Shown here: positions 1 through 6,929 of the stretch, piece by piece | How positions within the stretch are numbered: position 1 is the first letter of the stretch | Layout of the letters: the number at the start of each line of letters is the position of its first letter | NCBI GenBank assembly: GCA_025450555.1 | Contig: JANWHF010000216.1 | Coordinates: forward strand, 1 to 16,344 | Source of the DNA: Tepidisphaeraceae bacterium | GTDB lineage: Bacteria; Planctomycetota; Phycisphaerae; Tepidisphaerales; Tepidisphaeraceae | Length of the DNA: 16,344 bases | Direction: 5' to 3' | Translations under genes and position numbers: made by a program | The notes under the pieces: model-generated | Told to the model about the DNA's origin: nothing | Seen by the model: only the letters and a program-made list of their open reading frames with translations | Database searches by the model: none

Positions 1-1727
1 CCACGAGTTATGCCGATATCGAACTGGCCGATGCGTTTTTCTTCATTGGCTCCAACGCGGCGGCCTGCCATCCAATCGTCTTCGATCGCGTGCAGCGTCG
101 GATTGAGAAGGGGCGCGCCGAGTGCATCGTGGTCGATCCTCGCCGCACCGCGACGACCGAAGCCGCATCGCTTCATCTACCGATTCGGCCCGGCACCGAT
201 CTGGCGCTGCTCAACGGCCTGCTGCACCTGCTGTGGTCCTGGAAGAAGATCGATCGCGGCTTTATCGACGGACATACCGAAGGCTTCGCTGAGCTTGAGG
301 CAATGCTGCTGGCCTATTCACCCGATCGCGTTTCCAAGATCTGTGGTGTTCCCGCGTTTCGCATTGTTCACGCGGCCCGCATCGTTGCCGAGTCCCGGCA
401 ACTCATCAGCTTCTGGACGATGGGCGTCAATCAAAGCGCAACCGGCACTTTCTGCTCCAATGCGATTATCAATCTCCACCTTGCACTCGGCCAAATCGGA
501 AAGCCGGGTTGTGGCCCCTTCAGTCTGACCGGTCAGCCCAATGCCATGGGCGGCCGAGATGTTGGCTACATGAGCCACCTGCTGCCGGGCCAGCGGCAGA
601 TCGCCAATCCCGATCATCGCCGACAGATGGAACAGCTCTGGGGCCTGCGACCTGGCACGATCCATCCCAACGCCGGCTACGACGCCGTCAGCATGTTCGA
701 CGCGATCGAGCGGCAGGAGATCCGCGCGATCTGGATCGTCGGCACCAATCCCGCCGCCTCGATGCCCAACCTTCCGCGCGTGCGCAAGGCGCTGGCGCAG
801 GCGGAACTTGTGATCGTGCAGGATGCTTATTATCCGACCGAAACCACGAAGTTTGCCGACTTGATCTTCCCCGCTGCCGTGCAGTTCGAGCAGGCGGGGA
901 CCTTCTGCAACAGCGAGCGGCGGGTGTCGCTGATGGAACAGGTTGTGCCGGCGCCGGGTGATGCGAAGCCGGACTGGTGGTGGTGTCGGCAAGTGTCGGA
1001 AGTGCTGGGCTTTCGCGCCGGAATGAAATTCACGAGCTCCGAAGAAATCTTCGACGAGTTCGCGCGCGTCACCGCGGGCCGGCCCAACGATCAAAGCGCG
1101 CTTTCCTATGAATTATTAGGCAGAAAAGGGCCGCAGCAATGGCCCTACCCCGCGCTGGGCCATTCATCCGCTCGGCGATATGAAGACCACGAATTCCCCA
1201 CGCCCAGCGGCAAAGCGCGCTTTTTCGCCCGGCCCTATGCCGAGCCGGAGGAGATGCCGGATCGACTCTTTCCGCTGGTGCTGACGACGGGGCGCGTCGC
1301 CAATCAATGGCATACGCGCACCAAGACCGGCCAAGTTGCATCCCTCAACAAAGCCGATCCTTCGCCTTTCGTGCAGATGCATCCGGATGATGCGCGAGCC
1401 CTCGGTTTGCGCGACGGCCAGCGCGTTCTCGTGCGCAGCCGGCGCGGGAGCGCGCACACGATCGTTCGAATTGATCCTCAGACTCCGCTCGGCACTGTTT
1501 TCATGCCAATTCACTGGAATGATCTGTGGGGAAAGGCTGCTTCTCCAAACGAAGCAACCACGGAGCTGTTCGATCCGCTGAGCAAGCAGCCGGCTTTGAA
1601 GTTCTGCGCTGTCTCCATCTCGGCCGCGGCGATGGAAGAGGTCGGGCGAAAGAGTGCGCCTCGTGAATTTGGAAGCGCTGATTCAGATGACTTTGTCGCG
1701 ATCGCAAGAGACGCGATTGAGATCTAA
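1..1727 (+). CDS. nasA: Assimilatory nitrate reductase catalytic subunit, 5' truncated by window start
   Basis: Molybdopterin (bis-MGD) oxidoreductase that reduces nitrate to nitrite in the cytoplasm for nitrogen assimilation. The frame is open from base 3, upstream of the first possible start (GTG at 90), and reads ADAFFFIGSNAAACHP, a conserved internal NasA segment, so the true start and the N-terminal [4Fe-4S] domain lie outside the window. About 574 residues are visible. Family signatures seen are WTMGVNQSATGT, NLHLALGQIGKPG followed by GPFSLTGQPNAMGGRDVG, the GTNPAASMPN segment, and DAYYPTETTKFADLIFPAA. The C-terminal molybdopterin-dinucleotide-binding domain begins around FPLVLTTGRVANQWHTRTKTG and includes MPIHWNDLWG. 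The protein stops soon after this domain, so there is no extra C-terminal [2Fe-2S] (BFD-like) domain as in some NasA. No other nitrogen gene is visible; any operon partner would be upstream. NasA is preferred over periplasmic NapA because of the GPFSLTGQPNAMGG motif and lack of other nap genes, though neither excludes it absolutely. Confidence 0.93.
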   Translation, partial: TSYADIELADAFFFIGSNAAACHPIVFDRVQRRIEKGRAECIVVDPRRTATTEAASLHLPIRPGTDLALLNGLLHLLWSWKKIDRGFIDGHTEGFAELEAMLLAYSPDRVSKICGVPAFRIVHAARIVAESRQLISFWTMGVNQSATGTFCSNAIINLHLALGQIGKPGCGPFSLTGQPNAMGGRDVGYMSHLLPGQRQIANPDHRRQMEQLWGLRPGTIHPNAGYDAVSMFDAIERQEIRAIWIVGTNPAASMPNLPRVRKALAQAELVIVQDAYYPTETTKFADLIFPAAVQFEQAGTFCNSERRVSLMEQVVPAPGDAKPDWWWCRQVSEVLGFRAGMKFTSSEEIFDEFARVTAGRPNDQSALSYELLGRKGPQQWPYPALGHSSARRYEDHEFPTPSGKARFFARPYAEPEEMPDRLFPLVLTTGRVANQWHTRTKTGQVASLNKADPSPFVQMHPDDARALGLRDGQRVLVRSRRGSAHTIVRIDPQTPLGTVFMPIHWNDLWGKAASPNEATTELFDPLSKQPALKFCAVSISAAAMEEVGRKSAPREFGSADSDDFVAIARDAIEI

Positions 1728-1761
1728 ATGATGCTTTGCAATTGTCCAACTAATTTCCATT

Positions 1762-2571
1762 TCATCGAGCCCGCGCCCTTCGGCGTGAAAGCATCATCGG
1801 CGCAACCATCGCTATCACCAGCATCGCACTGCCCGGCTCCGGCGCGGAAACCGCAGCCGAGTAATTGTCGAACGTAGCATCGGCGCCATTGGAAGCGTTA
1901 TTCGTGGTGGAGGTCAGATCGTAAATCACCAGCCCACTGTTGCCCGAAAGCTTACTGCTATCGGTCTTGCTCAAGCTGGCCAGGGCAACGCTGGGGCTGG
2001 CGTTGTCGTAGATCGAGCCGCTCAAAAGATTGCTGACGTCTGAAAATACCAGATGGTAGCTATGGCCCACCTGCAACGCCGAACCCAGGTTCGCCGTACC
2101 CAGGGTCGTGGGAGCTTCACCGGTGATGGACGACAGGGTGAGTTGATTGGTGTCGTCGGCGAAGGTCAAGGCATATCCGGAGGTGGTTTGCAATCCAACA
2201 GTCGAAAGGTGCGCCAGCAAGCCAAAAGCCTGCGAGCTGTTGGTTTGCCAGTTGACGATGTCCACGCTCTCGTAAAAGTCGGTGTAAGATGTTGAAGGAA
2301 CATAGCTGGCCGCGCGCGAAGGGCCCAATGCGGTGGAACCAGGGTTTGTGGGCACAGGCGCCGCCACGATGCGATACCCGCCATTGGGGAAGGTGAATGA
2401 TCCCTGCGCGCCAAACGACGCCATCGGATCATAATGCGTCCAGCCCGCGTCTGAAGCATTGTTAAAGTTGTAACTTTGGGCGCGCGTCGTATCGGTCCCG
2501 CACAGCAACACCAGCACGAACGAAAACGCGACGAATCCAGACGCCCGCGCAGAATAGATCGAAATGTGCAT
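1762..2571 (-). CDS. PEP-CTERM sorted secreted protein, jelly-roll-like, function unknown
   Basis: Predicted secreted protein of 269 residues. The frame is open further upstream (to 2724, with an Arg-rich stretch), but the ATG at 2571 is chosen because a strong GGAGGAAG ribosome site lies just before it and a classical signal peptide starts there: a basic/polar start, hydrophobic FVAFSFVLVLLCG, and a likely cleavage near TTRA/QS. The mature part (residues 32-240) is rich in Ser, Thr, Asn and Gly, with alternating beta-strand patterns (DFYESVDIVNW, GYALTFADDTNQLTLSS, HSYHLVFSDV). This resembles concanavalin A-like jelly-roll domains, but no family is certain. Residues 243-269 form a PEP-CTERM tail: APEPGS, a hydrophobic stretch, then SRRRARAR. 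In known systems an exosortase in the inner membrane recognises this tail; none is encoded here. It lies 115 bases downstream of the beta-helix gene on the same strand, so co-transcription is possible, and it converges on nasA with a 34-base gap. Confidence 0.85.
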   Translation of the reverse strand: MHISIYSARASGFVAFSFVLVLLCGTDTTRAQSYNFNNASDAGWTHYDPMASFGAQGSFTFPNGGYRIVAAPVPTNPGSTALGPSRAASYVPSTSYTDFYESVDIVNWQTNSSQAFGLLAHLSTVGLQTTSGYALTFADDTNQLTLSSITGEAPTTLGTANLGSALQVGHSYHLVFSDVSNLLSGSIYDNASPSVALASLSKTDSSKLSGNSGLVIYDLTSTTNNASNGADATFDNYSAAVSAPEPGSAMLVIAMVAPMMLSRRRARAR

Positions 2572-2575
2572 TGGT

Positions 2576-2583
2576 CTTCCTCC
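2576..2583 (-). promoter_or_regulatory. Ribosome binding site of the PEP-CTERM gene
   Basis: Reads GGAGGAAG on the - strand, four bases before the ATG at 2571. It decides against the longer open frame that reaches back to 2724 into the end of the upstream gene. Confidence 0.75.
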
Positions 2584-2686
2584 AACGCGCAAATCTAGCA
2601 GAACCGCAAGCAAAATTACAGAAAAAAGTCGGATGCTGCTGTCGGAGCCGCGAATTCTACGGAATAACTCCCCCAAATTGATAATT

Positions 2687-5041
2687 TCACCAGGTCGGCG
2701 GCGTCGCCGACGCCTTTGCAGCATTGGCCCAGCTTTGCGGATTAAAGATGCCTGGAATCGCTCCAGCCGTCACACCATTCAGCGTCACGCTGTAAACGTC
2801 TCCGCTCAAATCCGCGTTTTCATACTGCTCGCCATGAACCTGCGGGAGCTTCGCCCATTGGGCATTGCTCATATACCCGTCGGCTGGGTCGCCGCTGACG
2901 GGCCAGAGGTAGTTATCGCCGGCAATTTGCGAGCCGGCCGGGATCTGCGGCCAAACGTTGTTAGAGATGCTCGTGAAGCTGTTGAGGTTTGAAGCTTCGA
3001 CAACCACTCCGCCCGCCTGCTCACCGGCCCAGACGAGATTCGGCGCCACCAAGAGATTGTTGGTCACGGAGATATTCTGCGCCGGCCCATCGAGCAGCAG
3101 GAATTTGCTGGTGTCGCTGTCGCTGATGATCGTGTTGTGATCGATGCGAATATCGTCGATTTCGCGATTGGCCGAGCCATACTGCGTTTCAAGGATGATG
3201 GCGGTGCCCTGGTCCCAGTTCATCACGTTGTCGCGATATTCCACGTGCTGCACGCCGGGCCGGATATTCAGCCAGATGTTCCAGGTTTCGTTGCCTTCGA
3301 CGACGCCCCAGTCGGTGGGCGAATTATTCCCCAGCCCCATGCGGAGCGTGCCGCCGTTGATGCTGTTGCCGGCGACGTAGAACCAGGTGGCGATGCGCAG
3401 TTCAATTGAGCCTTTGTCCTGAGTCGGGCGCGAAAGATTGTTGTCTTCGATGAGCAGCCGGGTGACGCCTGCGTTGTCGGTGCGGATCAGGTGCTCCTGG
3501 GTGCTGTTGGTCATCGTGTTGCCGATGTAGACCTGATCGGTGCCTTCGCCCCAGATGCAGTAGCCGCGGATCTGCGGACCAAAGTAGCATTCCTGCACCA
3601 GCACGCCCACCGGCTCGGCGTTCGTGTTGATGGCGTCCGTCAGGTTGTAAAACTGGCAGCCGGCGATGGCAATGTCTTTCCCGCCCACGGCGATGCCGCC
3701 CGCAGCCACTTTCTGTGATCCTGAGCTGGCGATCGTGTAGACCGAATCGAACGTGATGTTCTCGATCAGTACGTTGTCGCAGGTGGGATCGAGGTGCAGG
3801 ATGTAGGCGCCAGTGCCGTTGGTTTTTCGCAGCAGGGGCTCCGCGTTTCCGCCATAGCTGGTGATGACGATGTTCGAGCCGCTGACGTTGATCGAATCGG
3901 GAATGGCAAAGCTCTGGCCAGCATGAATCAGCATCTCGCTGTTGTTGCCCAGCAACTCAGAGGCTCGAGCGACTGTCGCGACTGCCTGGCTTGGCGAAGC
4001 GCCGGTGTTGTTGTCGTTTCCGCTGTTTGAGACGTAAATCTTCTGGCGCGTGTCGGGCGAAATCGCGACTTTTGCCGAGGCCGATGCCGTATCGCCCTTC
4101 GAGTCAGTCATGCTCAGCGTGACGGTGTACACGCCCGGCTGCGTATACAGATGCGCCGCATTCCAGCCCACCAGCGTATTGAACTGGCCATTGGGATCGC
4201 CAAAGTTCCAGTTGTAGGTGGTGCTTAATTGATCGCCAACGGTGATCGTTGAAGACAGCGCATTGACGTGCACCGCATGCCCGGCCATTCCAGTGGATTC
4301 GATGAAGCTGATGACCGGCGCGAGCCCGTCGGAGCTTGTATGGACTGGAGTGGAAGACTGGCTATCGGAGCTTCCGGTGCTCTGCGAAGACGTTCCCGTG
4401 CCCTGAGCGCCAGCCACCTGGGTCGAGGCTTCGCTGACCACATCGCGCCGGTGCGAGCGCACTTTGTCGTTGGCGCTGCGAATGATATGGTTTTTGCCTT
4501 CCTGCCCATTGATCAGGTCATCGCCCCGGCTGCCATCGAGCGTATCGTCGCCCATGCCGCCCAGAAGGGTGTCATGACCGGTGCCGCCGATGATCGAATC
4601 ATCGCCCTTGCGCCCACGGATCAGATCGTTGCCCGAGCCGGCGGTGAGCGTATCATCCCCCGCGCCGCCGATAATGGTGTCATTTCCGGAGCCGCCCGAA
4701 ACCTGGGCGCCGATTTTCAAATGCGCCGAAAGACGAATCAGATCGCTCTCATTTGAGCCGGTGATGTCGATGGCCTGCACCGCGTTCAGTGCAAAATGCT
4801 GATGGTGCCCATTGATTGAAGCATTCAGCTCAGAGCCATCGTGGCTCAAACCCACAAACATCCGTGAAGGCGTTGCCGGGTCGGCAGTCATGACCAGCAC
4901 GCCGCCGCTCAAGTCGATGGTGGCCGACAAAAACTGTCGGCCCTCAAGGGCTTCACAGACGACATTCGATGCAGCGGCAACGATCCGAGGATCGACCTGC
5001 GCGCTGCGTCCGGCCTTTACGATTCGAGCTGAGTGCGTCAT
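2687..5041 (-). CDS. Large surface protein: LEPR-type N-terminus, RTX repeats, PKD domain, parallel beta-helix
   Basis: Predicted exported or surface protein of 784 residues. Residues 31-40 read ALEGRQFLSA, a variant of the LEPR-x-LLSA motif found near the N-terminus of many planctomycete surface proteins; no ordinary hydrophobic signal peptide is seen. Residues 116-187 hold eight consecutive glycine/aspartate nonapeptides of the RTX (hemolysin-type calcium-binding) kind, such as GGSGNDTII, GGAGDDTLT and GGMGDDTLD; the last (GQEGKNHII) is degenerate. A Ser/Thr/Gln-rich linker follows (about 188-240). A PKD-like domain spans about 241-329 (YNWNFGDPNG, HLYTQPGVYTVTLSMTDSKG). From about 335 to the end is a right-handed parallel beta-helix of the pectate-lyase/NosD type, with repeating turns such as VLIENITFDSVY, IAIAGCQFYNL and VYIGNTMTN. 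It may bind or cleave polysaccharide; no catalytic residues could be assigned. The ATG at 5041 has only a weak ribosome site. The divergent neighbour at 5359-6870 is a shorter relative. Confidence 0.88.
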   Translation of the reverse strand: MTHSARIVKAGRSAQVDPRIVAAASNVVCEALEGRQFLSATIDLSGGVLVMTADPATPSRMFVGLSHDGSELNASINGHHQHFALNAVQAIDITGSNESDLIRLSAHLKIGAQVSGGSGNDTIIGGAGDDTLTAGSGNDLIRGRKGDDSIIGGTGHDTLLGGMGDDTLDGSRGDDLINGQEGKNHIIRSANDKVRSHRRDVVSEASTQVAGAQGTGTSSQSTGSSDSQSSTPVHTSSDGLAPVISFIESTGMAGHAVHVNALSSTITVGDQLSTTYNWNFGDPNGQFNTLVGWNAAHLYTQPGVYTVTLSMTDSKGDTASASAKVAISPDTRQKIYVSNSGNDNNTGASPSQAVATVARASELLGNNSEMLIHAGQSFAIPDSINVSGSNIVITSYGGNAEPLLRKTNGTGAYILHLDPTCDNVLIENITFDSVYTIASSGSQKVAAGGIAVGGKDIAIAGCQFYNLTDAINTNAEPVGVLVQECYFGPQIRGYCIWGEGTDQVYIGNTMTNSTQEHLIRTDNAGVTRLLIEDNNLSRPTQDKGSIELRIATWFYVAGNSINGGTLRMGLGNNSPTDWGVVEGNETWNIWLNIRPGVQHVEYRDNVMNWDQGTAIILETQYGSANREIDDIRIDHNTIISDSDTSKFLLLDGPAQNISVTNNLLVAPNLVWAGEQAGGVVVEASNLNSFTSISNNVWPQIPAGSQIAGDNYLWPVSGDPADGYMSNAQWAKLPQVHGEQYENADLSGDVYSVTLNGVTAGAIPGIFNPQSWANAAKASATPPTW

Positions 5042-5358
5042 ACACTGCTCGAATCGGGAACCGATGCGTTTGACTTAGCCTTGTACCAGTGCTGATTTGC
5101 CGGTTTTTCCCAGTTACCGGAACCTGCGCCGCCAGCGCGAGCCCTAAGACGGACAAACCCGGCAAAGCTTCACGTCCGGGAATACCGAAGTCCCAATTGG
5201 TGCCAGCGCCGGCAGATCAGCAGGGCGGGCGGAAATGATTTCAGGAGGCCGCGCCAATCTATAATTCATTTTCCCGCACGGTCGCGAGATTTTTCGAGAT
5301 CAAAAATGGCGATTTTATCGGGCTGCACGGCGCGACACCCGACCATACAATTCGCCGC
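5042..5358. other. Divergent intergenic region between the two beta-helix genes
   Basis: About 317 bases separating two divergently read related genes. It should hold both promoters. A perfect TATAAT lies at 5260-5265 on the + strand. Several short inverted repeats are visible: CCGGT/ACCGG around 5100-5120, and CGGAC/GTCCG plus overlapping CCCGG/CCGGG around 5150-5188, which are mutually exclusive foldings. Short open frames here show no recognisable protein. No riboswitch class could be matched. Confidence 0.5.
5260..5265 (+). promoter_or_regulatory. Candidate -10 box upstream of the + strand beta-helix gene
   Basis: A perfect TATAAT hexamer, 93 bases before the first ATG of the gene at 5359. 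The -35 position has only weak matches to TTGACA (ATTTCA at 5238-5243, spacing 16), so this is a tentative promoter for a housekeeping-type sigma factor. Confidence 0.3.
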
Positions 5359-6870
5359 ATGGATTTTGGAATGACTTCGTTGGCGCCTATCGCTCGAATG
5401 TGGCGGTTTTACTCCCTCTCCCGGCACACCGGAGGAGGGCTGGAGAGGGGATCTTCACAAACGACGCCCATTCTGCATCGCCCCCTCCCACCCTCCCCAG
5501 GAATACCGGGGCAGGAGAAATGCCCTCTCACCATATTCAAGCATTACAGTTATTCGTTGGCAGTTGTCGCGTGGGTGCTGATCCTGGGGCAATTGGCCAG
5601 CGCCCAGGTGCTCCGGCCATCACTTTCCCTGCGACAATCTCCAAACCAATACACGATCACCGCGGGCAACGCGCTCTTCGAGGAAAGCCCGCAGGGTCCC
5701 GCCGAATTTGATTTTGGCGATGCGGGTTCGCCCTTCAATGTGCTGACCGGCTTCAATGCCGCGCACATTTACCAAAAGCCCGGCGATTATATCCTGACCC
5801 TTCATCGCCCCGGTCAGCCCGATATCAAAAAGCCGGTGCATGTGGTGCCGGATAATCGCCAGATCATCCGGCTCGCTCCGGGCACAGATTTCGAGCTGTT
5901 CCTTCGCCGCCTGCCCAACAATTGCGTCGTGCTGATGCCCTGCGGGCAAACCTTCACGAATTCGCGTCCTACCGAAATCGTGGCGCGCAATGTCTGCTTC
6001 CGCGCCGAGGGTCAGGGGCCGCCGCCCTGCATCAAGCGCGTGGCTGGCTTCTCATACAGCTCAATTCTCGTCCACTCCTCCGATGTCACCTTCGATGGCA
6101 TTACCTTCGATAGTGATAAGCCCTCCGATAAGTACCATGGCCGCGTCAGCTATCGCGGCGTCACATCCGACGGCGCGCGGCTCGTGCTGAAGCAATGTAC
6201 CTTCCGCAATATCGACGTATGTATGTTCTGCAACGGCTCAAGCCGCGGGCTGCTGGTGCAATGGTGTACCATTACCCCTGAAGTGCGAACTTATGGCATC
6301 TGGCTCGATGGATCGGACGTGGTCGTCCTCGGCAGCACCTTCCGCGACAGTCAGGAGGAACACAACATCCGCGCCGACGAGGTCGGCTTCCATAACCTGC
6401 TTCTGTACCAGGACGACTTCACCAACACCCACGGCAAGGAAACCTTCACCTTCCGCGTCGGCGAAAATGCCTACATCTCCCACTGCGCCTTTCATAACTG
6501 GGTCAGACTTGGCCCCACCCCGCGGAAGGATCTGCCCATGACGCCCGAAGAACTCCGCACCAGACACGCCAGCCATATCGTCTTCACCAACAACCGCCTC
6601 GACGGCAAGGCCTGGCTGAACATCGACGAGGGCGCCTCCGATGTGCTCATCCGCTACAACAAAATCGACCAGGACGCCGTCGGCGTCCCTCTTCGCGCCC
6701 AGGGGCCAAACCTCAAAGACATTCGCGTCATTGACAACATCCGCAACCTCACCGCCGGCCCAACGGCCAAGCCCTTCATCCGCCAATGGCAGACGGAGCC
6801 GGGGAATATCGTGGAGAAGGGGACGAGGGATGTGCAAGCGAAAGCGCCGGCGGCGCAGCCGGGGAAATGA
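5359..6870 (+). CDS. Secreted PKD plus parallel beta-helix protein, related to the divergent neighbour
   Basis: Up to 503 residues. A signal-peptide core is clear at residues 66-82 (SLAVVAWVLILGQLASA, likely cleaved before QVL), but it sits far from the first ATG. The residues before it (about 18-55) are translated from a GC-rich inverted repeat, so the N-terminus is uncertain. In-frame ATGs exist only at 5359, 5371 and 5398, all before the repeat and without a convincing ribosome site. A well-placed GGAG-type site precedes the ATG at 5520, which is in another frame. The PKD-like part (about 99-163) includes EFDFGDAGSPFNVLTGFNAA and HIYQKPGDYILTL. The beta-helix (about 165-480) shows turns such as SSDVTFDGITFDSD, GLLVQWCTI and SDVVVLGSTFRDSQEEHNIR. 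It ends in a basic, Ala/Pro-rich tail, with no PEP-CTERM. The probable role is a surface or periplasmic polysaccharide-related protein; substrate unknown. Start confidence is low, gene confidence high. Confidence 0.8.
   Translation: MDFGMTSLAPIARMWRFYSLSRHTGGGLERGSSQTTPILHRPLPPSPGIPGQEKCPLTIFKHYSYSLAVVAWVLILGQLASAQVLRPSLSLRQSPNQYTITAGNALFEESPQGPAEFDFGDAGSPFNVLTGFNAAHIYQKPGDYILTLHRPGQPDIKKPVHVVPDNRQIIRLAPGTDFELFLRRLPNNCVVLMPCGQTFTNSRPTEIVARNVCFRAEGQGPPPCIKRVAGFSYSSILVHSSDVTFDGITFDSDKPSDKYHGRVSYRGVTSDGARLVLKQCTFRNIDVCMFCNGSSRGLLVQWCTITPEVRTYGIWLDGSDVVVLGSTFRDSQEEHNIRADEVGFHNLLLYQDDFTNTHGKETFTFRVGENAYISHCAFHNWVRLGPTPRKDLPMTPEELRTRHASHIVFTNNRLDGKAWLNIDEGASDVLIRYNKIDQDAVGVPLRAQGPNLKDIRVIDNIRNLTAGPTAKPFIRQWQTEPGNIVEKGTRDVQAKAPAAQPGK
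5412..5517. repeat. GC-rich imperfect inverted repeat (REP/MITE-like) inside the 5' end of an open frame
   Basis: Left arm 5412-5450 (CTCCCTCTCCCGG ... CTGGAGAGGGG) and right arm 5481-5517 (CCCCCTCCC ... ACCGGGGCAGGAG) are imperfect reverse complements around a loop of about 30 bases. Each arm itself contains a small palindrome. The pattern resembles the CCCTCTCC...GGAGAGGG intergenic repeats common in planctomycete and some proteobacterial genomes (recalled from general knowledge, not searched). It is placed between the nominal starts and the signal peptide of the gene at 5359-6870. Confidence 0.65.
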
Positions 6871-6916
6871 AGGCCGTCAAATTAGGTCCCTGACCCGTCC
6901 CCGACCCCTGGGCCTT
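6870..6916. terminator. Possible bidirectional terminator or repeat scar between convergent genes
   Basis: Between the beta-helix gene (ends 6870) and the kinase gene (ends 6930). AAGGCC at 6870-6875 can pair with GGCCTT at 6911-6916, followed by TCTT. The 35-base loop is long, so termination is uncertain. The loop contains GTCAAATTAGGTCCCTGACC, reminiscent of the GGGTCAG...AATTTGAC ends often seen near RAYT or IS200-like elements. Confidence 0.3.
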
Positions 6917-6929
6917 TCTTCAGATCAGC

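Noticed and set aside
318..1094. 258-residue open frame on the - strand inside nasA
   Set aside because: Arg/Gly/His-rich shadow of a well-conserved gene on the + strand; no recognisable domain.
1729..1796. GATGCTTT and AAAGCATC inverted repeat at the nasA end as a terminator
   Set aside because: The loop of about 50 bases is too long, there is no T-run, and the right arm lies inside the coding end of the convergent gene.
2572..2724. Upstream extension of the PEP-CTERM protein frame
   Set aside because: It would add a poly-Arg stretch before the signal peptide and overlap the upstream gene's end, while a strong ribosome site supports the ATG at 2571.
6238..6837. 199-residue - strand open frame antisense to the beta-helix gene
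   Set aside because: Val/Gly/Asp-rich mirror of a GC-rich coding region; no start signal or family resemblance.
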